Below, one piece after another: positions 1-11,746 of a stretch of 64,000 nt of DNA. How positions within the stretch are numbered: position 1 is the first letter of the stretch; every line of letters starts with the position of its first letter. The position numbers were made by a program, and so were the translations under genes. Source of the DNA: Diphasiastrum complanatum (taxonomy: Eukaryota > Streptophyta > Lycopodiopsida > Lycopodiales > Lycopodiaceae); NCBI GenBank assembly GCA_029204225.1, contig CM055102.1:23593390-23657389 (forward strand), in the 5' to 3' direction. The notes beneath the pieces were generated by a model. It did no database searches, was not told the DNA's origin, and saw only the letters and a list, made by a program, of their open reading frames with translations.

Positions 1-850
1 TAGTTGGATTCAACCAACACTTGTCTTCTGTATGACCCGATCTTTTGCATCTGTTGCAAATCTTTCTATCACCAGTGTTTTCGTGATTGTCGACGATCAT
101 TTGTCTTGGATTCGTCTGAACAATTTCCATTCTTTTTAGATGACTCCCTCTTAGACTTAAACTTCTTCGAAGATTGTTCCAAGTAAATAGAGCTTTTTCC
201 AAATCACCATTGTTGTCATAGCGTTCGAGAGCTTCTACTTCTTCTTTGACTCCATCTATCGCCTTTTGAAGTGTCATAGACGAATCTTTCGCCAATAAAA
301 TTCGAGTTGTGTGAAATGACCTAGGTAGGGCTCGAAGAAAATAGCTAAGCTATTTTTTCTTTGAAATTGCATTTTCGGTGTCGGAATTCTAGAAAGAAAT
401 AAACAGATTCTTTATCTTTCGTACGAAAGTGGTCAGATCTTTGTCGTCCCATTGTAGGTAAGTCAATTGGTCTTCCAAGAACATATGATTTCGTGATCAA
501 GTCTCATTCTTGGTTTGCAATTCTTCCCACAATTCTTTCGCGTTCAAAGTTGATGAAAGATCTAGCATTATGCTATCATTCACTTAAGACGCAATAATTG
601 CTATAGCTTTGTCATTTTTCTCCCTCCATTCACAAAGTTCTTTGATAGGAGTTATTGGCTTTCCTTCTGTTGAATCTACCCATTGCCAAAGACCTTAGCC
701 CTTCAATATGAGTGAAGTTTAACTTCCAGACTAAATAATTCGAACCTTATGTATCCAAGATCGTACTGATCTTAGACTGAATGCTGCTGATCGAAAACAT
801 CTTCTAATCTTTTGAATAAGCTCAAGATACGGCTGTTGATGGATGTGCAG
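1..850 (-). pseudogene. Ty1/copia gag remnant (UBN2-type, CCHC zinc knuckle)
   Basis: Read on the minus strand, this is the gag polyprotein of a copia retrotransposon, the nucleocapsid that packages element RNA. The N-terminal part has a substrate-like run (FELLNGSNYLVWKLNFTH), followed by a helical UBN2-like region with VLEDQLTYLQWDDKD and SYFLRALPRSFHTTRILLAK. The C-terminal part, near positions 20-70, has a CX2CX4HX4C knuckle (CNRCKRSGHTEDKC). Several in-frame stops and shifts break it. A degenerate PBS lies just upstream at 851-862. The rest of the element would lie beyond the left edge of the window. The domain order is clear although no long open frame survives. Confidence 0.8.
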
Positions 851-862
851 CTCAAATACCAC
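851..862 (-). other. Degenerate primer-binding site (initiator tRNA-Met type)
   Basis: On the minus strand the sequence reads tggtatttgagc. This is two changes from the tggtatcagagc that pairs with the 3' end of plant initiator tRNA-Met and primes copia reverse transcription. Its position just upstream of the gag remnant supports the call. Confidence 0.6.
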
Positions 863-1340
863 TATAGAAAAAATATTGTGAATTCTCCTTCAGAGAACAC
901 GATGAAAGTTCGAATAAATCAAACTAATATCAGTGTCTTCAATCATATGTGATTTTGGTCTATGTACTAATAGAGCAGTTTCTACTTTGATTGAATAAAA
1001 CATGTGGATTTAGGAAACATATGTTCGAGTGTAATAGATAATTTTAGATAATCTAAACAACTGAAGAAAAATCATCTATTGCTAATTTTGATCAATCGAA
1101 TTTTTATAATTTTGATTCTGATTCTTCTATGTACATCTCTTGTTGTCTTGTTGTTACAATGAGTAGGTGTTCATGTATTTATATTGTCACAAGATAGGTC
1201 TTGTGGCCTTCTTCCTTCTGTAACAGTCGATCTAATCGTTAAAACGGTTGATATACAATAACGTTTTGTTTTTAGAATTCGTTTATCTTACGAACAAGAA
1301 TAAAGGTCGAACACGAATAATAATGTTTGGAGTTTGGTTT
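863..1340 (-). mobile_element. Probable 5' LTR of the left-edge copia element (borders uncertain)
   Basis: This stretch lies immediately upstream of the PBS on the minus strand. It contains a minus-strand TATA box (tataaata near 1,175-1,185), followed by a leader-like region rich in AAC/ACA, as expected for the U3-R-U5 order of an LTR. No second LTR copy is in the window, so the upstream border is a guess. Confidence 0.4.
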
Positions 1341-2149
1341 TTCAGCTTTTATCAATTAGACTGTTCACTTTGTTAGTAGAATTGAGACTCGTATGTCAAG
1401 ATGCTCTACACATAAGTGATTTTGACAAGTTGTTATTGAGTTTACATCTTTTATGTGTAGTAGATGTTTGATTTCTACATTTGTGATGGTGCTAGATGTG
1501 CTCTGCTACTAAGCCAAAGATCAAAGGGCATAATTAGGTCTTTGTGATTAGATTTTCTTTGCATGTATCAGAGCTTTGTTGCAGGCTATATTTGGAGGAT
1601 AATCCATTTCTAGTAAGTGATTTGGAAGTGTCACCAATTCTAGAGTGCTAGAGTGATTCCTTGACAAAAACAAGCATTTTCATGTGTAGAATGGAGATTT
1701 TGTTGGATTTCTATCCTCTTCATCCCTTATCTCATTGCTAATCTAGATCCATCAACCAGTTCAAGAACCCACTACAGCAAATGGTCGTTGTCGGATCTAT
1801 CATAGACGATCAAGACACAGTACAGCTTATCAGAGACAGACATAGTAGATGCTTTCAATTTCCTTTTAGATTGATTGTCAGAATAAGCTCATAGTTGTTA
1901 CTAATTGTAGTTAGCTTTGTGAGCATGCGATTTTGCCTGCTATTGTTTTGTGCTCACCAGCATCATTTGACTTATATTTTCATACATTCAATCTGAATAA
2001 ATTATTGTTTGGTTTTGCGTTCAGATTTTGTCAGTGTTGCATGTTGCATGCACCGAGGAAATCAGTGGACCATTGCTTTCGTGCAGTAGTAGGATCTTTT
2101 TGATCCGATTGTTTGAATTGTTCTTATTGCATGCATGTCTGTGAAGTAG
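1341..2149. other. Anonymous AT-rich sequence
   Basis: No reading frame, RNA gene or repeat structure was recognised. It lies between two minus-strand copia fragments and is probably more decayed retroelement or LTR sequence, but nothing in it proves this. Confidence 0.4.
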
Positions 2150-2820
2150 TAGAGCGCTCTTCCAGTGTTGAAAATGTTTGGATGAACAATGGGCCAGCAT
2201 GCTCTTGGCACTTTCGATGAATGTCTGATTCTTCCGTTTAGCTACACCATTGGACTGAGTAGCTGGCTAAATATTGTTGTAGATGTATTCGATTGGCCTT
2301 GTAGTAGGCTTTGAACTCGGTGGAGATAAATACTCCCCCTGCATCAGAGCGTAGAGCTTTCATTCTTCTCTGGATGATGATGCCCTGAATTGCATGAAGA
2401 ACTTGAGAGTCTCGGATTTGTTCTTTAAGAAATATGTTGAGTCCTCTGAGAGAAGTCATCAATGATAGTCAGCAAATAGATAGCTCCCCCTATGGAAATA
2501 GTCTGCATAGGACCACAAATGTCTATGTGTACAAGATCTAACGAACCTTTAGAAGAGTGAGTTGTATCGGAAGTGACTGGAGTTCTAACATGCTTGCTAA
2601 AAATACAGCTTTCACATGAAGAATTCGATTTGCTAATGAAGGGTAGATCTTGTACTAAATTCTATTGCAAAATTTGCTGAATACAGCTGGAATTTAATGG
2701 CCTAATCTGAAATGCTAAAGCATCTCAGTTGATTCAGAAGTTGAAGTAAAAAGAGCCTGACTACTTGTAGAATAAGAGTGACTGATTTTGTACAAATTGA
2801 CATCGGTCTGCTACTGTTGG
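2150..2820 (-). pseudogene. Ty1/copia pre-integrase and integrase fragment
   Basis: On the minus strand, in order: a GAG-pre-integrase motif (HFRLGH, with W changed to stop just before it), a CESCIFSKH cysteine pair, LVHIDICGPMQT (first catalytic Asp), LRSDAGGVF (second Asp), then RKNQTFIESAKSMLAHC, the region that carries the catalytic Glu in intact integrases. Several frameshifts interrupt it. In function this was the DDE integrase that inserts element cDNA. The upstream end runs into the minisatellite at 2,820, so protease and gag are missing. It is a different copy from the gag at 1-850, because transcription order would put integrase after gag, not before it. Confidence 0.8.
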
Positions 2821-3150
2821 AAAAACCTGAAAATGCGAAGGTGCCTTTGAATAGAGAAAGGATGTAAATCCCGAAGGTGCCTTTGAAGCAAAGGTAGAGA
2901 AATGCAAAAAATCCGACAGTGCCTTTAAAATGAATTTTGGTCACAGTGTCACTTTTTTCCCGAAGGTGCAAAAATCCCGACAGTGTCGCTTTTTCCCGAA
3001 AGTGCAAAAATGCGAAAAAAGACGAAGGTGCCTAAAAATGTTTAAGGTACAAAAAAAGGCAAAAAAAAGGCGATAGTGCCTAAAAATGAAAATGTTTTAA
3101 GGAAAAACAAAGTTTTGGAAAAATGCGAAGGTCCGAAATATGTTGTCGGC
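2821..3150. repeat. GAAGGTGCC minisatellite (degenerate)
   Basis: Imperfect repeats built around cgaaggtgcctttgaa and cccgacagtgcc alternate with A-rich spacers such as aaaaatgcgaaaaa. About ten partial units are visible on the plus strand. The same motif recurs at 56,796-57,030 inside another copia element. Here it sits directly upstream, in minus-strand sense, of a copia pre-integrase motif. Confidence 0.75.
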
Positions 3151-5040
3151 CTTTGGCTGTTTTCAAGATGCTCATTACTTGAACGATTTGTTAAGGCTGA
3201 GCATAAGAAATCTAACAGGTTGATCATAGTGATTTCATGCATGGATGTTATTTTTAGAAAGCTAGTCAGAAAGATGATTTGCCAATTACTAGGCAATTTA
3301 CAGAAAAAAAAAATTGATTTTTTTTAAAATCAATGCATGTCAAGTCTAATGCATGCCATATGTTTCAAAATAAGTTCAAAATGGAATGGAACGTGTGAAA
3401 CTGTAAAATTTGGAATGAGTTGCGAAAGTTCGACATTGTTTTAAGTCAGCTTGATATTGATTAAACGAAAGAAGCTTTAAATAGTGAATGACCTACTGAG
3501 ATGTAATCAGTCGGATAAGGGTCTTTAATTATTTTCACTTTTTAAGTTGAAGATTCGGAATTTGTCAACTAATTAAGCTATTTTTTCTACACTAGAGATC
3601 AAGTAATGTTATGAAGAAGACATCATTTGGTTGGACACATAGAGAACATGGACATGATATGGAAAGGAATTTAAAGATAAGATAGCACTTCAAAACATTG
3701 TACGACCAATGAGGTGGAGAATGAGCCTTACCTACAAGACATACATGGCCTTTCAGGGGAGTTCATAGCATCATTGGTTTATGACCTCAAAATCTTAATG
3801 TCTTTTTTGATTAACCGGCTACTAAAGTACATTGAAATGAAAAGCAATGTATAGCAAGCCAACCTCGTTATAATATTGCATTGTTTAAGTTTAACACTTT
3901 TTTACGTATCTTGAAAGTTGAGCAATATTATGATTTTTATGTTGTTGCGTAGAGCTTCTTAATATTATGAGATTGTACTCATGCTTTTTCCATAGATCAT
4001 TGAATCTCTTATGTACTCAACCCAGGGTGGTATATACTAGGTCATAGCTCATACCACCCTAGGTTAAGTCCCACCAAACATGAAAGGTGAAAAGTGAATT
4101 TAGAGTGGGATCAATAATGAGAATTGAGTGTTTGGGTGGTGTCGCACGTATCAAAATCCTAGGTGGTCACCACACCAAATCATCAAACTTTACAATTTTA
4201 AAGAGGTATGAGACCATCAAGTTTATTAATATTGTTTTGCATTATGCTAGCATCTTTATGCATCAACTTACATTCGAATAGGCATAGCCAAATTTGACGC
4301 TTACATGGTCCTAGGTCTTTCTCTTTCATAGTAGTACTTGAGCTTGGCTCTTGGCATGGACACAATAAATCTTTTTTTTTCCTGATTATATTACTATAGC
4401 ACCAACCGCCAATCTTCAAAACCTTAGGAAATCTCAACCATTACAAGTTTCTATTAATAGGCCATTTTTTGTCTCTTTCTTGTATTGTGTGCAATGCAAG
4501 GGAATCTAAGTCCATGCCACTAATTTGAGGACCCTCTTTTAATCTTAAACTTATCAACGATAATGGCATCTAGTATTTATATCTTTTAAATTATTTAATG
4601 TGTGGAAATATCCTATCCATGTGATTTTGCTTCTTTGTTTTATGTCTTGTTTGTCATCATATGAAATTGAGCCTTAATTGTGGTTTGGGCTTATGAAATT
4701 TCTATAGTATATATCACTTGACTCCTTGGGTGACATGAAACATGGTTCTTATTGAGTGGAGCTATAATGCAATATCAAGGTATGATGTTTCACAAGCAAA
4801 AATTTGAAGCTTTAACTTGTGGTCATCAACTATTACATTTGAAGAGCCACCCATACTCATTTATCTAGTTTCTTGGTCCTCATGGGTCGAATGACTTGTT
4901 CAAGCTTATCGTTAGAAAAATAAGGTACAAATAGAAGGGAAAAATATGTGTGCCAAAAGAAGGTGTCCTTATTAACATACATAATAGGTTGAGGAGTTGG
5001 ATCTTGAATTCTATCTTTTGCCCTTTTGGACCACTAAAGT
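3151..5040. other. Anonymous AT-rich sequence
   Basis: No supported gene. One short inverted repeat is visible (agggtggtat at 4,024-4,033 and its complement at 4,051-4,060). The few open frames are short and show no family resemblance. Confidence 0.4.
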
Positions 5041-5050
5041 CCAATAGTTG

Positions 5051-5173
5051 TATTTTGAGATGCCTTCTACTTGGCCTTTTGGACCACTCAAGTTGGGTGT
5101 ATCATCTTGCTATTTTGAGATGCCTTCTACTTGGCCTTTTGGACCACTCAAGTTGGGTGTATCATCTTGCTAT
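5051..5173. repeat. Perfect 60-bp tandem duplication
   Basis: Positions 5,051-5,110 and 5,111-5,170 are identical, and identity runs on for three bases into the following sequence. Perfect identity in otherwise decayed surroundings points to a recent slippage or unequal-exchange event, or to an assembly artefact. Confidence 0.9.
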
Positions 5174-7197
5174 ATGATGAGGTTTTTATTAAAATAAAAA
5201 ATAAAAAAGCAGGTCTCATTTGATACCAATTTGAACTTGGAGCAAAGTTGAAGTGATTCTCGATAATGAAATTTCAACTACTTGTCTTTTTGCCCAAGAC
5301 CCCATTCACTAAAGAACTATCAATTTTGATATTATGGATATCTTGACAAACATGTTTAGTATATATGATACACTTATATAGTATACAAACATTTATAGGA
5401 CATAGAACAATACATGTATAGTACATATGATATCACAGTACATTTACAAAATGTATATAAGTATGTAGAATTGCTCATCTCAAAAAGCAAGACTCATGAT
5501 GTAGTGGTGAGCTAGAACTTATTGCTTGCATACCACAAGAATAGGACAAAGCATGAGCAAAAGAGGTGAAATCATGTACACTAATGAGCTTTCCTTCACA
5601 TTACTTGTCTTCCTTCAAAAGCAAATACGAGGTGTGTCTTGGCCCTTTTGATCTTGTCGTTGCCTATTTTTCACAATGTTACTTTGTTTCAATCAATCTA
5701 AGGCTTAGCAATTGTACCATCATCCCACTCAAATGAGTCTTAACAGCGACATGTGTAATACACATTGAAGGAAAAGTGACTCAATTGTATAGACATAATT
5801 TAAAGGGAAGTAAAACATTTAGCGATAATTGTCTGTCAATTTGACTTAAATGACCAAAACGAGGTTGTGAAACTTGAATATTTGACATGACATGTTGTGT
5901 ACAATGCATAGCAAACTTATTGGGTACCTTTAACATGAGATTTTCTTGTATGTCTAGGCTACGAGAGTAAGTGGAGCCAAACTCCATAACCTCAAGGAGA
6001 GGAAAAACCAACTTCCCACTTATTGAAATTTTCAAGAGACATGATATGCATTAGTAAACAGATTTGAAACAGTCTCAATACAATAACCGAGATGGTTGTG
6101 TGGGACATTTTAATTGAGCTCATTGGTTAGCTTATGTAGATTATGTGCAAAGTCATTGTTAGCTTGGGAAGGTGATTTGGCATCACCTTATCACTAAAAA
6201 TGTCACCATAGAGGCTATCCTAAAGGTCACCATAGAGGGTCTCCTAGGAGGCAGTGACATTCTCTCTTATAATGAACCAATTACTTAAATCTATAAAATG
6301 AGTAAGAAGCATTGGAAGTAAGGCCTTTGTGTGCACACATATCAAAAAAGCTTTGACATGAGAAAATCACTTTCACAAAATAAAAGCTTTGACATGTAGA
6401 GACGCCTTAAAATACTTTTAACAGAAATGGCTAGTAAAATATTAGGATTTTCAAAATAAGTAGGCAACAAGTATGGGAGCTCAAATCTACACATACTAAT
6501 ACACGTCTTTCATGTTTTTGATAGAGGAAAAAATTGCAAAAGAACATTGGCACAGTTCTTTTGTTAAGAAATTTAATATGAGAGACTATGACATGAAACT
6601 TTGATTGTAGCTACCATGAAACTCTTTTATCTCTTCTATGAAAAGAAGGTGCCAAATAAGAGTTTATGTTAGAAGCGAGAGATCCACATTATATTTCATA
6701 AAGTCTAGGTACACATTGACAATCCTCTATAAGTCACCCTTAGGTTCAAATTCTCATATGTGAACGTGTGTATTTATTAGGCTTATATTGGAACTAGAGG
6801 GTGCCACATTCATGGAAATTTAGCTTCAATCAAAACTTTGGAATGTGCTGTCTTGTGAAGAAATAGCCTTTTGACATTGTGTGTTGGGAGTGGAAATGTC
6901 ATTATAAACCCATGTAAATAACTATAAGATTATAGCATCAAATTATCAAGTAGTGTGAAGTAGCCATGCTTGTGTGTGTGTGTGTGTGTGACTTTTGTAA
7001 AGATGAAACTTGCATGATAGCTAATTTTTGGGGTACATTTGGAATCACCACAAAGGGCTCACAATTTTATATAAACAAATAAATCAACATATTTTATACT
7101 CGTTGAAAATTCACATGTGTAATTCAAGAATTACATAGAATTAATTTACTTGAGCCAAGCTTTTAAGTTGCTTCTAATAGTAGGTATTATTTGCTAG
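5174..7197. other. Anonymous intergenic sequence with a (TG)10 microsatellite
   Basis: No coding potential was recognised. A (TG)10 tract occupies 6,971-6,990. The right end abuts the LTR at 7,198, and gctag (7,193-7,197) would be the left copy of its target-site duplication. Confidence 0.4.
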
Positions 7198-7992
7198 TGT
7201 TGTGAGTATTTCTGCTTCGCTACGGTGGCTAGGTCTAATGGATAAAAAAAGGGAGCACCAAGGCTTCCCAATTGGTGCTCAAAATACTAACTAAGGCTTG
7301 GCTAAAGCTTACCCAACTAGCCAAGAACCATTAATAAACTAAAACCTTGCTAAGGCTTACCCAACTAGCAAAGGTTCCTAATCTAAACTAGGCTTCCCAA
7401 CTATCAAACCATTAAACTAATTTTAACTCCTAAAGGGAAATGGAAATGAGAATTCCGGCTAACTAAGCAATGACCAATAAGACAAGCATGCCACAATAAA
7501 AGCCAATGAAAGGAGGCAAGAGGAGGCCCAAGCAGCTTCCCTCAAGCTATGCACCTTCCAATGGGAACACAAGTAAATAGAATGATAATCTCAAATAGAG
7601 AGCAATTTAGCATAATCTCAAAGTGTTATTTACAAGGGAAATGCCTCTCTTCTTATAGCAAGAAGGGCCTTCCATAAGCTTCCACTAACTTATGGGATCA
7701 GTTTCTAAAACTTGCCATCCTAAGGCTTCTCAACTTCTAACTTAGAACTTAGAACTTTAGAATCTCTAACTTTAGACCTTAAGATAACTTAGAATCTTTC
7801 ATTTCTAAGCTTGAATTTCTTAAGTTTAAGTTCTAAGTCTAAGTTTAAGTTTCTATTTATTTGAGCTTCTATTCATGGAGTTACAAAACACATGCCCTAA
7901 GATAAGTTTATTAACATTTACTCATACGTGGACTTACAATGCACATGCCACGGAGTTTTTATTTCTTTTTATTTTTCACAGTGTTGCTAACA
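7198..7992 (-). mobile_element. 3' LTR of an unclassified LTR element
   Basis: In minus-strand sense this 795-bp block starts TGTTAGCAACAC and ends with CACAACA, giving the TG...CA borders of an LTR. A purine-rich tract (aaggagggggaca) directly precedes it at about 7,993-8,006 and would serve as the polypurine tract for plus-strand priming. The body holds many degenerate aagttctaag-type repeats. No 5' partner LTR was found on the right, where the element appears truncated near 11,100. Confidence 0.65.
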
Positions 7993-8006
7993 TTGTCCCC
8001 CTCCTT

Positions 8007-11000
8007 ATTAAATTGGTGGTCCCACACCAATCGAAGCTTTTTCATCCCAGATTTGTTGGGCTTCTTGGAGGTGAGATTGTTGTTGGCGGTTTTGATAGAT
8101 CTTCTTGCTGATCCCTTCCATCATTTGCCAGTGAAATTTGTTATGGAAGGGCCTCGGAGAATAATAATGGAGCATACCCTACAGAAAATCATGGGTTTTC
8201 CATAGCTCTACCATATCAACATGGAGCGTTGAAGCGAGAGCTGACCTGTAATAAAGTTGCGCTACATTGATGTGGTCGGCTTTAGTCTGTAATGGCTGAT
8301 TGATATCGATGGCGATTGATGGGAGTCCCCGATCCCAATAATCTTGTAAGTATGCCAAAGATGCCACCAGGCCACAATTGTCCACAAAATATCATACACG
8401 ATCGGGGTTTCCATGATGTTGTTGGTAGAAGATGCGGCAATTTGTGATCATGTCATCAGCAAATTTGCTGGTATTTACGCCTGTCAGCTTGGGCCAATAC
8501 TTATTTTTCACCTTTGTGTCAGAAAACGGTTCTCAACAAGTGACCGAATAGTAATATGGATTGGTGCGCATATAAGCTAGTGCGTCGAGATACCGTGCCA
8601 TGGAGATCTTGCTTTGCAAAAAGAGTCGATGGCGCCAAGCTGGTTGTGGATCAAGGAGTTTGACCACTTCTTTATGAGTTTTGCATCGATCAAGGTTTGG
8701 AAGAAATAGTCGCCTTGCTCCTTGGTTTGAAACTTCTTGGTGAACTCTTGAGATATCAACAATTCTTTGCTAGGTGCATTCGGAGTGATCCTATGTCTTA
8801 TTGAGGGTGCTTCTGCTATGGAGGCATGTTCCTCTTGTGGATCGGGTTGAGACGAGAGAGGTGGTGAAGGATTAGATTCAGCAATGCGTTGGGATTCAGG
8901 AGAAAATTGGGGTTGGATGAAGGGAAAGTTAGTTGTGTCAATGGGCTTAGAAGCGGAAGTGTGGAAGAGATGTTGGGAGGAAGTACCACTAGTGTCCTGC
9001 GGGTTGGGTTGGTGGAGGAGCTGCCGACACTTGAGCTGGGCCTTGAAATGTTGACCTCTAATTGGATGTTGGAAGCCCTTGAAAATCTGTCCCATCACCA
9101 TCATCTGATCTATCATAGTGATCCCCTGATTGGTGAAATTGGGCGTGCTCCGCATTAACAAAAGGTGTTGAGTGGCCGCCTTTAACTTTTCTTCCGGGGT
9201 GGTGATATGTTGGTTTAGAGCCTCGACAGAGGTAGTATATGATTTTTGCATTTTGCTATGTTGCTTCATCGTGGCCTTTAACTTTTGTGCCAACTTTTGA
9301 TATGCCTCCACTGGAATCTGAGTTCCCTCGGAAATAGCTAAAGGTGCGAAGTCGGTGAAGTTGACCTATTCTAGCCGATCCTTTATAGCAGAACTGCTGC
9401 AGTTGTGGCTGCTAAGGCGTCGTCTCTCTCCATAGTAGGATTTGTCATTAGACTTTGGAGATGAGAGATGCGTTGATCTTTGATATGGAGCTCGTTTGGG
9501 AAGTAGCTAAGCATCTGATGTTGTTGTTGGATCTACGCATTTAAATCTTGGATCTGTTGTTGTTGTTGATTGGAATCAGCCACCAAATTTGCATTCTCCT
9601 ATTGAAGCTATACAATGGCTCCATTGTCTACCTGCCTCAATGCATGTTGGCTTGACAATGTATCGAAAATGCTATATTGCAGCTCATTCACCAACCATGC
9701 CGCTTTTTGGGCCTGTAGTGGTAATTGCTCCCAAGGGCCAAGGTCAAGGAAGGGACATCCATAGTGGGGGTAAGGCATAGGGTCATATGGAAGGAGATCT
9801 GGAATTGATGGAGAAGATGTATTTTGAGTAGGTGGAGGGGATTGAGGATTTGGAGGAGGTGATTTTGGAGGTGATTGGTGTTTTGGAAGAGAATTATCAT
9901 GTGAAGGAGAAGAATGGATGGGAGTGGTTGTTACAGTGGTGGATTGGGTTTGCGTTAGTAAGTGTAAGGCAAAACTGTCTACGTTGATTAAAGAGTCAAG
10001 TAGAGGAAAAATATATGGAATATGGTTATTTTGGAATGGTATCAAGGCCTGTGTTAAGTGTAATGGAAGGTGTGAATATGGCAGTGAGTGGTGGAGGTAA
10101 TGGTGGAAAGAGAATGGTGTTAGCAGGAGACGATACCTGAACATCTAAATTGACCTGAGTTGGCAAGACCACTCCTAATGAACTAGAGCCGGAAGCACCT
10201 TCATCAAAAGAGATGCCAGCGACTGCTACTGTTTGTCTTCTTTGCTGGGCCTGTTGGAGTAGGGCCTCTTGTTGTGTCAATACTTCATTTGGGACCTGAG
10301 AAGTTTTAAGGCTCCTGCCGGATTCAGCATACTCCATCCCTATATCACTGGATAAGATATCAGGGGAGATGTCTTCTTCGGTGCTTATGACCTTACCCTT
10401 CTGCTTCTTCGTGGGAGGTGCAGATGAGACAGGTTCGGCTGATACTTGAGGACTGGCCCGCTTTCTAGTGGCAAGATATTGATCTTCGAGTTCTTTGAGG
10501 ATTGTGATCGTCTTGCGTCCTAAGTGTTGTTGAACCATCATTTTAGGAGATAACCACACTTGGTGGTAGTAGCTTGTCGTGTTTTGAGGACCAAGCATTG
10601 CTTATCAGACATCTTTTCTGCCCACTTATAGGTGTAAGTGGGGTCGTCCAACATCATGGTGAGGGAGAAGAGATCACTCAGTGGAATGTGATCCATGCGT
10701 ACTATGTGTACTTCGAATAGGACCATCAAGATTTTCATCACAACACATAGCTTGGGATCCTTGATCAGTTTTATGGCAATACCATCATTGGTATGAGTGA
10801 TGGCTTTGTCGTCATCTGGTAAGAACTTCTTGAAATATTTTTTATCATAGATTGTATCACCAGCATTTGGAAAACCAATCAGTTGAATCCTAACTAGGGT
10901 AATGTCGATGGTGACGTAGCTGCCATCCTTGGAGGGAATTCGAAAGGAGTGGAATTCATCTGAATAGGAGGAGTAGGTAGCACGTACCAGACTTTCGTTT

Positions 11001-11092
11001 TGTTGCTCATGAAAAAAAACATTATACTCTACTTGCATTGCATCAATCCCAATGTTGTGATCTATTTGCGTTTTCAAAACATGTAGGCTCAT
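8007..11092 (-). pseudogene. Long broken ORF of an unclassified LTR element (unknown protein)
   Basis: Four overlapping minus-strand frames read as one protein of about 1,000 residues broken by frameshifts near 10,545, 10,080, 9,400 and 8,590 and a few stops. From the N terminus: a folded-looking domain of ~185 residues (11,092-10,538); a linker with a basic TKKQKGK motif; a long Pro/Ser/Thr/Gln region; two coiled-coil stretches (around 9,600-9,450 and 9,310-9,150); and a conserved-looking C-terminal domain ending in WDEKASIGVGPPI at 8,007, just before the polypurine tract. No zinc knuckle, protease DSG/DTG, reverse transcriptase (V/Y/F)xDD or integrase signature is visible. The overall layout recalls proteins labelled as putative plant transposon or plant mobile domain, but that is a weak impression. 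Function unknown. Confidence 0.6.
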
Positions 11093-11157
11093 CTAGCATT
11101 GAAATCAAGAAAGTGTAGGATGTGAATGAAGAAGTGTCTTCCCTTTGTTTACCTTTG

Positions 11158-11307
11158 TCATTGTAAGTGAGCCTTGATGGCCATAGAACCGTTGACATAT
11201 TCCCATAACTCCTTTTCAATCAAGATCATCCTCATTTTGAACTTCCACATGTGGAATTCATCTCCGTTGAATTTATTAATCAAGCGGATCTCTAAGGTGC
11301 CTTCCAT
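11158..11307 (-). pseudogene. Ty1/copia gag N-terminal fragment
   Basis: The frame starts at the ATG at 11,307 and runs about 49 codons to a stop. It contains INKFNGDEFHMWKFKMRMIL and EKELWEYVNGS, the N-terminal gag pattern of copia elements (substrate loop, then W-K-F-K-M, then LWEYV). It lies 80 bp downstream of a perfect PBS and belongs to the element whose LTR is 11,402-12,639. It is cut off at about 11,100-11,150, where the unrelated ORF of the 7.2-11.1 kb element begins. Confidence 0.75.
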
Positions 11308-11385
11308 AGTGATCGAATTATACACAAACAACTTAGAATAGCTTTTGGAAAAAGATCCTGGACTCTAGTAATCCATTGAACCAAT

Positions 11386-11397
11386 GCTCTGATACCA
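11386..11397 (-). other. Primer-binding site, initiator tRNA-Met
   Basis: On the minus strand the sequence is tggtatcagagc, a perfect copia PBS. It lies four bases inside the LTR border at 11,402. Confidence 0.9.
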
Positions 11398-11401
11398 CTT
11401 T

Positions 11402-11647
11402 TGTTGGTGTATGATGGTGGTCTGTTTGGTCTACGATTGATTGCGACTGCAGTGGAGCCCCGACGGAAGCAAAACACAAGAGACGATTACTATGTAAACG
11501 ATGTCTCTACCAACAGTAAGAAAAACAATGAAGACTATGAACACAATAATAACTGCGATTTCAGGAATGTGGATTGCTTGGAGAACGGAGTTAAGAGCTT
11601 GTTCTTTTAGGTTATCAAAAAAGGAGTTTTAAACAATAGCTACGATT

Positions 11648-11746
<99 letters not shown>

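Noticed and set aside
2702-3327. Frames over the minisatellite as proteins
   Set aside because: Repeat-derived translations without family resemblance.
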